A stretch of 52,914 nucleotides of DNA from Terramyces sp. JEL0728 (taxonomy: Eukaryota > Chytridiomycota > Chytridiomycetes > Rhizophydiales > Terramycetaceae): assembly GCA_027603945.1 (NCBI GenBank), contig JADIIU010000090.1, positions 1-52,914 on the forward strand, written 5' to 3'. Under the pieces are notes generated by a model, which did not search any database, was not told where the DNA came from, and worked only from the letters and a program-made list of their open reading frames with translations. Shown piece by piece: positions 44,980 through 52,914 of this stretch (its first letter is position 1; each line of letters begins with the position of its first letter). A program made the position numbers and the translations under genes.

Positions 44980-45265
44980 GACACAATAACCCACCAATAT
45001 ACTTCACCTTGAAGGTGTAACAGTCTCATGTTATTCTTTGTATTAATGGATCATTTTTTGGTCCATGTTCAGCGATTTGGTTTCTATGGTTGAAAATATT
45101 CACCAGCTAGGACAAGGTGTTACATTAGAGATACTTGCCAGCATTTCTCAATAAAATGGTAACTTTGATTATCCAATTGCTTTACGTGGTGCTGTTGCCC
45201 ATCCTCCCTTACTAATTGGAAAGTTACGTAGATCAGGAGCTGTAATAAATGTGAAAGCAAATAAT
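44980..45265. other. Intergenic stretch, no supported gene
   Basis: About 285 bases between the PAN-CAP gene and the propeptide gene. A short frame from 45066 (MFSDLVSMVENIHQLGQGVT) and a second one just after it are open, but I see no start-to-stop gene or family. It may be remnant coding DNA, as the reductase fragment on the other side of the propeptide gene is. Confidence 0.4.
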
Positions 45266-45817
45266 TTAATTAATAGATTGTACGAGATTCAATAGCTGAA
45301 CCATTTCGCCAGTACATTGATCAACAGATACACGAACTTGATCTTCATTCTTTTGTAATTGAAAAGACAGAGTAGGAACAAGGCTGCTACCAACATCCAC
45401 GTATGTATCGCTAGTATCCCCTTGAATAGTCATTCCCAACTCCCCCTCTGTTTTCGTTACTAATCCCTCTTGAAATTTCAAACAACGGGATATATTCTGC
45501 TTTCCTTGGAAATTGTATGAATAGGCTATAACTTTGGTTGTTGCTAATTGAATACTCGCATGATGGTTTTCAACTATTCGTCCATCCACCAAATGCGAAT
45601 AATATATATGTTGTAATATATCTGTATAGGAAGACGATTCTACTAGTTCTGATTTGTCCACATGAAGTTGAGCTGCCATGAAATTGAGAGGATCGGCAGT
45701 GTCAGCATTGGAATTAGTGATAAATTGCGAAGGGGGAGAGTATACTTTTTGGTGATATCTGCGAGCCGATTCCATTATTAATCCACTTGCAGCTGTCATG
45801 AAAATGAAATGGCGCAT
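45266..45817 (-). CDS. Stand-alone fungalysin-type FTP propeptide domain protein
   Basis: 183 residues. A hydrophobic start (MRHFIFMTAASGLIM) could be a signal peptide. The centre matches the FTP fold of M36 (fungalysin) and thermolysin propeptides: HIYYSHLVDGRIVENHHASI followed by VIAYSYNF. The C-terminal part resembles the following propeptide segment (LVPTLSFQLQKNEDQVRVSV, then TGEMVQLLNLV). No HEXXH metalloprotease domain follows; the frame stops at 45266 and no continuation is visible downstream. It is either a truncated protease gene or an independent propeptide-like inhibitor or chaperone. Confidence 0.62.
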   Translation of the reverse strand: MRHFIFMTAASGLIMESARRYHQKVYSPPSQFITNSNADTADPLNFMAAQLHVDKSELVESSSYTDILQHIYYSHLVDGRIVENHHASIQLATTKVIAYSYNFQGKQNISRCLKFQEGLVTKTEGELGMTIQGDTSDTYVDVGSSLVPTLSFQLQKNEDQVRVSVDQCTGEMVQLLNLVQSIN

Positions 45818-45858
45818 AGTTTTTCGTGGATTTTGTCCAAGATTATTCGTAGCTCTAA

Positions 45859-46062
45859 TATCTACTGATTCCAGAGAGCATTGATGCTAAAAGTGACATC
45901 AACCTTGGCAGATTACAATTTGATAATGGCCACAAAGGAGTGGGAATATTTGTTTGTGGTCCAAGTGATTTTATTCGCGATGCAACGAATGCTATTGTTC
46001 ACTTCCAAACAAAGATGAAAGACACTAATGTGCGGTGTTTTGCAGAGACGTATGACATGTAA
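45859..46062 (+). pseudogene. 3' fragment of a ferric reductase/NADPH oxidase-like gene
   Basis: Open frame of 67 codons with no start codon, ending at TAA (46060-46062). The translation holds GVGIFVCGPSDFIRDATNAI and ends CFAETYDM, like the last NAD(P)H-binding segment of FRE/NOX-type flavocytochromes (the CGP motif). The membrane and FAD domains are missing: upstream lies the start of the oppositely oriented propeptide gene. Probably a remnant left by rearrangement. Other ferredoxin-reductase-fold oxidoreductases would look similar over so short a stretch. Confidence 0.5.
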
Positions 46063-46525
46063 CAATCAATAGCGAATCACCCACTACTTGCTCAAGAATA
46101 AACTAATGAATTCTTGAAATTCCAAGAGCTTTGAGAATGAGACTTTGAATCGGTGGAATAGCCATCAAACAAGTAATTGACTGGCTCGTAAAGAACGCAA
46201 ATGTGAAGCCGAGCTGTTTTGTATTTTTAATTTTGAACGCGTAAACAAGCAACATTGTCACAAACCAGTGGAATTCAATTTTAGACAAAGTTGCCAAGAT
46301 TTAGCTGGTGTGCTTAGTTAGATGAGAGCTATGGATATCGGAAATTCACTGTTGGTGATCCGCTCGTCTACCAAAAATTGAAATCTTTTGAAAATATTAT
46401 AACACCGTGACAGACTCGTCACCAGTGCTGTCTATGAACCAAAAACAGATAAATTGAATCACGAAACAAAAATTATGCACGTAATTTAAACTTTTAACTC
46501 ATACCCCTTGATCTACCACTGCAAA
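46063..46525. other. Intergenic stretch, no supported gene
   Basis: About 460 bases between the reductase fragment and the mannosyltransferase. A minus-strand frame of 64 codons (46103-46297) is hydrophobic but opens with TTG and has a stop just upstream. A plus-strand frame of about 29 codons ending near 46411 (GYRKFTVGDPLVYQKLKSFE) looks protein-like but is isolated. Neither is annotated. Confidence 0.4.
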
Positions 46526-47902
46526 ATGTTGATCAGATTGCCCTTTAAAATGCAAAAAAAGATAGTCAGACGATGGATTATACTAATTATTTTAGCGATG
46601 ATTACTTATTTTGTATTTGCAAATTTTACTGATGATGTGGAAAGTGGTTCGTGTTATCAACAAGATGGCAAGATAAGTAGCTGGCATAGAGCCAGGAATT
46701 TTCGTCAGTGTGTTTCCAGTTTATTAGACGATTATGATTTCAAGGATATGAATAAAACAAAGGAACTATTGATTAATTTCAACCTCTTGAACAGAGCCCT
46801 AACAGATTCTGGAATCGGCAGCGGAATATTCCATTTGATCAAAACACTACATGCGTTTGAACAGTCGAAATTACTGGATTGGTTTCTACCTGGAATAACA
46901 ATCAGCAAGCTATCCGAAAAGTTTATTGGAAGAGCGTTTGTGATTTCCGCGCTTGATACGTGGTTCGCAACAGCTTATTTTTCTGTTCTGCATATCCGCA
47001 ACTACCACAAGAATACACTTCCGATCTATATATTTCACAATGGGACGGAATTATCTGCCAAAAATATAAGATTGCTAAGGAAAATCAAAGACGTATCAGT
47101 ATTTGACTTGCAAGAGTACTACGACGATACCAAAGTATCCTTTTCTGGGTATGCTACTAAAACCGCCGTAATCCTAATCGCACCATGTCAAGAATGTATC
47201 TTTTTGGATTGTGATGCTTGGTTCTTCCAAAACCCCCTTGTAATGTTTGAACAAAACGCTTATAAAGAGACTGGACTAATGCTCTTCAAAGATAGATCCA
47301 AGGATGGCAGTACTGACGGGATGGAATGGGTAAAGGACCTTGTCCCAGAAAGTGAACTTTCAAAGATTGACAAGCTGCGTATATATAACGGCAAGACTTT
47401 CCACGAAGCAGAGTCTGGAATGGTGGTGATTGACAAGAAGAGGAGGTTTATCAATATGCTTGCCATTGCCTACATGAATGAGGCTACAATAATCCCGCAG
47501 TCGCACGATGGGTTCCATGGCGATAAAGAAACATTTTGGATTGGCTCTGCAATGGTTCAGCAACCATTTTCGTTCAACGAGCGTCTCCCGTACACCATTG
47601 GGAATTTTGAACCAAACTACAATCCAGGTCGATTCTGTAGCACGCAAATGGCACACGCTGATAGCAATGGAAAGCTACTTTGGATCCACGGCGGTGTTAC
47701 CAAAAACAAGTATATTGTAAACTCTACCCTGCAGGAATTTAATCACTGGAGTCCTGAAGTTGGCGACTACCATTGGATGGAAAAGGACGGCCAGTTATGT
47801 ATGGAGCTGAACAGAAATCCCGTGCACGAACTCACTAGTGATGCTAAACTTGTGTTTACAAAAGCGCAGCTACTCTGGAACGAGGCCATTAAAAATATCT
47901 GA
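46526..47902 (+). CDS. MNN1-type alpha-mannosyltransferase (GT71 family)
   Basis: 458 residues. Type II membrane topology: short basic cytoplasmic tail (MLIRLPFKMQKKIVRRW), one transmembrane segment (IILIILAMITYFVFANF), then a luminal catalytic domain. The DxD-like metal site is in FLDCDAWFFQNP. Also family-like are GYATKTAVILIAPCQE, EAESGMVVIDKKRRF and GDKETFWIG. GT71 enzymes add mannose to glycoproteins in the fungal Golgi. The first ATG after the preceding in-frame stop is at 46526; a second (MQKK) at 46550 would also keep the membrane anchor. Intronless. Confidence 0.85.
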   Translation: MLIRLPFKMQKKIVRRWIILIILAMITYFVFANFTDDVESGSCYQQDGKISSWHRARNFRQCVSSLLDDYDFKDMNKTKELLINFNLLNRALTDSGIGSGIFHLIKTLHAFEQSKLLDWFLPGITISKLSEKFIGRAFVISALDTWFATAYFSVLHIRNYHKNTLPIYIFHNGTELSAKNIRLLRKIKDVSVFDLQEYYDDTKVSFSGYATKTAVILIAPCQECIFLDCDAWFFQNPLVMFEQNAYKETGLMLFKDRSKDGSTDGMEWVKDLVPESELSKIDKLRIYNGKTFHEAESGMVVIDKKRRFINMLAIAYMNEATIIPQSHDGFHGDKETFWIGSAMVQQPFSFNERLPYTIGNFEPNYNPGRFCSTQMAHADSNGKLLWIHGGVTKNKYIVNSTLQEFNHWSPEVGDYHWMEKDGQLCMELNRNPVHELTSDAKLVFTKAQLLWNEAIKNI

Positions 47903-47972
47903 ATAATATAACCCGCTCATTTACAGTTATGGTTCAGGATAAAGTTGGCATCTCAAAAAAATTTTAATCAAA

Positions 47973-48247
47973 ATGAGAGTAATTCAAAAACTAAAAGAAC
48001 CAGTAAAATTCACTAACAACAGGTTGTATTACGGCCAAAGAGAATAATCAAAGCTACACCATGCGCAACAGAAGTTTCAAACTTGTTCAACTGTTGGAGA
48101 AATGGTAAAATTGATGCAGAATCGTGCGCAGTACTAGCAGCACAATTAACAGCCTGCATGGCTTCTAAAAAAAGAACAAATACTAAAGAGACAGCAGAGG
48201 AAATTAATACATGGTTGAGGAAATCGTTTACTGGAAAGCAATTGTAA
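47973..48247 (+). CDS. MRP10: Mitochondrial small-subunit ribosomal protein mS37 (MRP10/CHCHD1)
   Basis: 84-residue twin CX9C protein, too short and too split for a simple frame search. Exon 1 (47973-48002) encodes MRVIQKLKEP. A 20-nt intron at 48003-48022 (GTAAAATTCACTAACAACAG) follows; exon 2 encodes VVLRPKRIIKATP and then two CX9C pairs, CATEVSNLFNC (24/34) and CAVLAAQLTAC (45/55), with a basic C-terminus. This is the layout of Mrp10/CHCHD1, imported through the MIA pathway and part of the mitoribosome. The stop overlaps AATAAA (TTGTAATAAAT). Convergent with the DSC1 gene: 18 nt between the two stop codons. Confidence 0.85.
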
Positions 48248-48265
48248 TAAATACTATCAAATTAT

Positions 48266-50016
48266 TTATGGATTGGGAAGGGTTGATCGACATATTGGAC
48301 ACTAAATTAGCTTTTGATTACTTCTAAGCGTACTTCCATCCACTGTTCTAGACAGTGTGAATGGTAGAGATGATTGCACGGAGTTACCATTACTTCCATT
48401 GGGTCTGTATCATCCAATTCAATCATTCCAAAGCATATCGCACACTCAGTGTTGTGTAGTGCGTTTTGTGGTAAAAGCGATTCCAAATCACCTTGGTCTA
48501 ATTTGGGGTGATAATCATATACTACCGGCAGCCAACTAGCGGGTATGAGTTTTCTTATCGCCATTGGAGATGGGAGTAGCATGAGCCACACCTGCAGCAC
48601 AACAAACACCGTTAGCAGCACTCCAAAAGTGTAGTTGGTTGGCAACAGCAGCATGTTGTCTGGGCAGCAATAGAAATACAGGGGTGCCACTAATCTGCAA
48701 CAAGACATAGTGACAATGAATCGCTTTGAGAATGATTTTCTGTTATTCTTTAGGATATTCTTGGCTATTTGAGGAATCCAGAATCCATGCAGGACAAGTA
48801 CGCAGTAAGGTATGGCAAATGGATAATTAACTACCAGTTTGAATCCCATGAACGCGGAACTAAGAAACATGAAATCTAAATTAACTAAAAGTACATATCT
48901 GGACATGTGCCCCAAAAGAACTGAGATCTTGGTCCACACTCTGCGATTTCAAAATGGCAAAGATATACTTTAGTTCAAAAACTTCAAATAAAATGAAATT
49001 CAAGAATGCTATCGCGATCGAGGATTGAAAAACGGAATCTGATTAACTCGTGGTTACCATAAGCGAATGCATAGGCAGAGTTTAACAGACATATAAACAA
49101 GTCTGTAAATGCCATGAGTCCTATTGTGACTGACGACAGCTTTGATCTGGCGGATTGCGAACTAGTTACCTCAATTTCTATTGCTGTCACGTATAGCTCT
49201 ACCAGTATCACCGCAAACAAAATAACAAATATCTTGCGGGATTTTTGGAATAGAACATCCTGTCTTATCCCCATTACGGTTGTCCCCCAACTTATATTAC
49301 AGTCCCGAGAAGTGAAGTTTACATTTGCTTGCAGCGGTAGTGGTTCAATGACTTCAACCCCCACGCTTAATTCCATTTCTATGTTAACCAAAGCTACCTT
49401 GCTCAAAATCGATTATTTCACCCTGTGTAGCACTTAGAGGCTCCATTTGCATATAGATATCAAATTCGCAATTCATGTGGTTTTTCTTTATCACTTGTTT
49501 TTTGATCTTCAAATCGCTCTGTAGATCTCGTTCCAATTTATCTATATACACTTGGTTGATCTGCAGCAGCATCTGTTTTGTTTCATTGTTTGTTATTGGC
49601 AGTGACAAGAGAGTAAAATTAAGGTCCCACTCTTTGAATGATGTATGAAGATAGACGGTTGAAGTATTTACATATTGAATTCCATATACAAAATAAGAGT
49701 CTGCTCCAATATCCGTTTCACCACGCACGAAATAATAATCTCTAAAAGTCCGGTTGGTGGAGATATGTATTGCCAACGGCTGATCTAAAACAGTACCGTA
49801 CATGCTCCCGGTGATATTCCTATAGTAATTCTGCACTTTGCCCAATGGAAATTGCGACTCTCGGATAGTTGCGTTTCCCAATTGTTCTTTCTGTTCTTTG
49901 AAATGTGTTAGGAGGGATGGGATTTCTACATTTTCTATTACTATTGAAGAATCGAAAAAGTAGAATAAAAAGTATCCAATCCAGAATAATATGAACAAAT
50001 AAACGATTTTCATCAT
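48266..50016 (-). CDS. TUL1: DSC1/Tul1-type transmembrane RING E3 ubiquitin ligase
   Basis: 557 residues. Signal anchor at the N-terminus (IVYLFILFWIGYFLFYFF), a luminal domain of about 260 residues with several N-x-S/T sites, then multiple transmembrane helices. The conserved helix FELKYIFAILKSQ follows, and a C-terminal RING: CAICF, CNHLYHSHCLEQWM, ECPICRSTLP. Dsc1/Tul1 ligases act at the Golgi/endosome on membrane proteins and sterol regulators. Introns: 49379-49397, 49039-49057, 48921-48939 (19 nt each) and 48302-48321 (20 nt). The last splits the RING; unspliced RNA loses its final CPIC pair. The third starts GTGTGG and lacks a clear TAAY branch motif, but without it the frame breaks right after the FELKYIF helix. 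Confidence 0.87.
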
Positions 50017-50294
50017 TTTGCTTTTGAAAATTTGAGGTTAATTAATGGCGCCATGAATGATGACATCTCCCAATGGTAAATACAATGCGCCATTGCAGAT
50101 AGATTTTCTCTGGTATATACCGTTCTACTCTCAGTTGCTCTGGGATATACTTCCTAGCTCTTGTATTAACATTAAACGGAATGTCTTTGGCAAATATCCT
50201 ATGGCATGCTTTTCAGCTCTGTTGGTGTTCCACGTTGGCATTTGAGACGCTGAATTACAAATATCTGTCCGACAAAAGTTAATCCTGATCTTGA
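50017..50294 (+). other. DSC1/epsilon-tubulin divergent spacer with possible small membrane-protein gene
   Basis: 278 bases. One frame ends at 50280-50282 with FLALVLTLNGMSLANILWHA and then FETLNYKYLSDKS: a hydrophobic helix pair that looks like the end of a small membrane protein. No reliable start or splice pattern links it to an upstream ATG (candidates at 50057/50060). An alternative unspliced frame of 62 codons (50057-50245) is also open. A perfect 10-bp palindrome ATGGCGCCAT at about 50044 may be a regulatory site. Undecided. Confidence 0.3.
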
Positions 50295-51727
50295 ATGCCA
50301 CAATCAATAGTGCTCCAAGTTGGACAGTGCGGGAACCAGGTAACTGAGACTAATATCCAGATTGCAAGCAAATTCTGGAACCTGGCTCTTCAAGAAGAAG
50401 CAAAATATAATAATACAGGAGTATATAATGATTCACTGTCTACATTTTTCAGGAATGTAGATCCTAAAAAAAGGATTGCAAATATAAACGTTGGAAACCC
50501 AATTACAGCTCTAAAAGCTCGCGGGATAATGATTGATATGGAGGAAGGAGTAATTAATGGAATTGCGTCTTCGCCATTGAATGATTTGTTTGATTCACAT
50601 CAGAAAATAGTTTCCAATTCTGGATCTGGAAATAACTGGGGTCAAGGTTATCATGAATATGGAGATAAATACCAGCAAGATATATTGGATTCAATTCGAA
50701 AAGAAGCGGAATGGTGTGATAGCCTCCAATCTTTCATGCTGTTGCATTCAACTGGCGGAGGCACTGGATCAGGATTAGGAAGCTATATTTCAACACTATT
50801 AAAAGATAACTATTCTGAAGTATACAAGTTTGCAGCTGGAATAGTGCCAAGTGCTAATGATGACGTTGTTACTTCGCCTTACAATAGTATATTGACGCTA
50901 TCTAAACTTGTTCAGAATGTAGATTGCATTTTGCCTTTGGATAATGAATCATTGTTCAACATATATGAAAAGGTTAGCAATCTAAAGAAAAAGAAATCTG
51001 CTTCAACCCTGACTGATAATGGAAGCGCAACATGCAAGATTTACGACCGATCAAAGAATGCAGCATTCAACACAATGAATAATATAGTCGCCAATTTGTT
51101 GCTGAACATGACTAGGTATTGGTATTCTAACAAGCTCGTCGCGATTTGAAGGATCCATGAATGTCGATATAAACGACATAGTTACAAACCTGATTCCTTT
51201 TCCAAAATTAAATTTTATATCCTCCAGTATGACCCCATTTAGTATGCAACCAGACGTTCGAGTAGCACCGAAAATGTAATTGTTTGCTAAGTAGAATTGA
51301 CCAATTGTTTACAGATTTGATATCACCTGAAGCTCAGTTGATATCGGTTCATCCCAAGCAATCAACTTATCTTGCGTCCACTATAATTGTACGTGGCCAA
51401 GTAACGTTATCAGATTTAAGAAGAAATATAGATAGAATTAGACATCAGCTGAATTTTGTGCCTTGGAATGTAGACGGATGGAAGACTGGGCTTTGTGATA
51501 TACCACCACTGGGACAAAAATACTCTGTGCTTTCCCTCTCCAACGGTTCAGGAATGTGGAGAATTCTTGATAGATTAAAAACGCGGTATTTAAAACTGTA
51601 TAAAAGAAGAGCACATCTACACCATTATCTTCAATATATGGAGAAGGAGGAGTTTGAAATCGCCTGTAGAGAAATTAGACAAGTAATTGCAGAGTACCAG
51701 AAAATAGAAACCAGCGTTGAAAGATAA
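50295..51727 (+). CDS. TUBE1: Epsilon-tubulin
   Basis: 457 residues. Epsilon-tubulin is needed for centriole triplet microtubules and is kept almost only by organisms with centrioles/basal bodies. It begins MPQSIVLQVGQCGNQ; epsilon-type blocks are STFFRNVDPKKR, LKARGIMIDMEEGV, SGSGNNWGQGYHEYG, the tubulin signature GGGTGSGLG, DDVVTSPYNSIL, NTMNNIVANLLLN, LSDLRRNIDRI and WNVDGWKTGLCDIPPL. Three introns: 50340-50360 (21 nt), 51116-51134 and 51276-51294 (19 nt each). The first is a multiple of three without a stop, so unspliced RNA would insert VTETNIQ between GNQ and IASKFW; family alignment shows it is intron. Confidence 0.95.
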
Positions 51728-51734
51728 AGCATGC

Positions 51735-51833
51735 ACTGTCGTGGGCCATTAGAAACTGTTATTCATTATGCCTTAATAAACCTATTTATTGTGTACAAGT
51801 GGTTAAAAATTGAATCCTATAGCCCACGACAGT
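51735..51833. repeat. 99-bp unit with 12-bp terminal inverted repeats
   Basis: Perfect inverted repeat ACTGTCGTGGGC (51735-51746) and GCCCACGACAGT (51822-51833) around a 75-nt AT-rich core, seven nt after the epsilon-tubulin stop. It could be a miniature transposon remnant, though no target-site duplication is obvious, or a 3'-end hairpin of the tubulin transcript. Confidence 0.6.
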
Positions 51834-51972
51834 AAATGTATATATTAATCAATTTAATGTGGAGTTGGAAAGACTGAAAGAGTTACAACGAAGGGATACC
51901 ATAGCAACCGAGCCGAATTGATGTACTTGCTTTACTAAAGCTGTTGGAATACTACAACTTTGAGGGATATGT

Positions 51973-52914
51973 AATCCAACGATACTATCTTTAGCGTAAT
52001 AGAAAACGAAAATCATTGTGAAAAGTCTATTTATTTAATTGAAATCACAAACGGCATTGCCGCCAGTGTGAGCGCATCCAACATTGTGGTAGCCTGGATC
52101 CAAAATGATTCTGCAGTGTCCACCAGCTTCGCCGTCTTTGCACACACCATTTCCCCAAGCTGTCATTTCATTTTCAACCCACAGTTGGATTGCATAGTTA
52201 CAGTCTTCAGTCCCTGCCATGATTTGTCCTCCGACAAACCCGCCAGCTCCATTTCCAAGATCGTGGTGTCCAACCCATGGATTTGCAACAGAAGCAGCTC
52301 TGTTTGCAAAGTCTTGGTTCCAGCTCAATGGAGAGTTGATTCCTCTGTATTGCTGACGTTTGGCAGAGAGTTCAGCTTGGCAGTATCCATTTCCAGATGG
52401 AGGAGGCGGAGTGCTTGGTGGGTTGTTGATACCACAAGTTACATCTTGCTTGTCGATGGCATTGTTTCTGCCCAAACCGCCAGACTTGGCATAACACCAT
52501 CCCTGGTAGTAAGAGTATTGAGTGCAGCCTGGAACAGATCTGCAGTAAGCGGAACATTGCGGACCTTCAGTTTGTTGCCAAGAAATGTCGTTTCCAGGGA
52601 AATCACAGTTGGAAGCCCAGTCTCCGTTTTGATCGCGGTTCCAGTCGATGGCAGCAACGGAAGAGATGATGGTAGCAATGAGAGCAGTAGAGAAGATCAT
52701 TTTATTGTAAGTATAGATTCAGATACGCCTGGATATTTATACCCACAAACCCTCGTTTGAATCAAGCAGTCCCTGCAACATTTTACCGTTTAGAGAGCAA
52801 AAGTGCTGGTCAGGCGATGCTGTTGACATTTTCTGCCAGTTTCTCTCAGATTAGCTGTTCCATTTGGGAACCCTTAATTTAGAAAAATCTTGCAGAAAAT
52901 GTCAAAAGTACAAA
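51973..52914 (-). repeat. Inverted duplication, arm B
   Basis: Reverse-complement copy of arm A (44041-44979), reaching the window end. The inner boundary is at AATCCAACG (51973-51981). The roughly 7-kb interval between the arms contains the propeptide gene, reductase fragment, mannosyltransferase, mS37, DSC1 and epsilon-tubulin. Confidence 0.9.
52035..52700 (-). CDS. Secreted PAN/apple-like + CAP/SCP-like protein, copy B
   Basis: 221-residue paralogue of the gene at 44253 in inverted orientation. The signal peptide, PAN-like cysteines, Pro-rich linker and CAP-like domain are unchanged; the only residue difference noticed is D for N before PGYHNVG. About 200 nt of upstream DNA is also conserved, so both copies probably share promoter elements. 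The long open frame antisense to it is a shadow, as in copy A. Confidence 0.75.
   Translation of the reverse strand: MIFSTALIATIISSVAAIDWNRDQNGDWASNCDFPGNDISWQQTEGPQCSAYCRSVPGCTQYSYYQGWCYAKSGGLGRNNAIDKQDVTCGINNPPSTPPPPSGNGYCQAELSAKRQQYRGINSPLSWNQDFANRAASVANPWVGHHDLGNGAGGFVGGQIMAGTEDCNYAIQLWVENEMTAWGNGVCKDGEAGGHCRIILDPGYHNVGCAHTGGNAVCDFN

Noticed and set aside
46103..46297. Hydrophobic 64-codon minus-strand frame
   Set aside because: Begins with TTG, has a stop just upstream and no plausible splice acceptor to link it to a 5' exon.

Overview
The window looks like a compact, AT-rich nuclear segment of an early-diverging fungus or close fungal relative. Nearly every gene is split by introns of only 19-22 nt. 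The gene set is fungal: a secreted chitin-binding multi-GH18 chitinase, a GT71-type mannosyltransferase, a DSC1/Tul1-type E3 ligase and a Gpt2/Sct1-type glycerol-3-phosphate acyltransferase. Epsilon-tubulin, dynactin p62 and a five-TOG XMAP215 protein point to a centriole-bearing, zoosporic lineage (chytrid, Rozella or aphelid grade). A MER3/HFM1 helicase points to meiosis. The species cannot be named from the sequence alone.

Layout. 1-1.6 kb: Elf1 and a small secreted protein. 1.85-23.3 kb: a direct tandem duplication of about 10.7 kb. Each copy carries an acyltransferase, a DUF427 protein, an XMAP215 polymerase, a DNAJC17-like J-protein and an S6-kinase-like AGC kinase. The first copy ends in a truncated HFM1 5' fragment; the second runs into the intact HFM1 gene. 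26.4-30.3 kb: SMG9, a multipass membrane protein and dynactin p62. 30.4-36.1 kb: one very large chitinase with two CBM18 and five GH18 modules. 36.2-44 kb: an Rtt103/RPRD-like CID protein, an ING protein, SURF4, fructose-1,6-bisphosphatase, a Cid1-like nucleotidyltransferase with an unusual repeated N-terminal region, and a condensation-fold acyltransferase. 44-52.9 kb: an interval bounded by inverted copies of a secreted PAN-CAP protein gene. It holds an orphan fungalysin propeptide, a reductase fragment, a mannosyltransferase, mS37, DSC1/Tul1 and epsilon-tubulin.

The most unusual signal is architectural. Splicing of minimal introns restores conserved reading frames in about fifteen independent genes. 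In the ING gene, six consecutive intron-like units (20, 21, 23, 23, 20 and 21 nt) lie head to tail with no exon between them. Many genes also place an AATAAA motif directly on or beside the stop codon, and neighbouring genes may be separated by under 20 nt. All intron boundaries here were inferred by reading-frame and family conservation; no transcript data were available.
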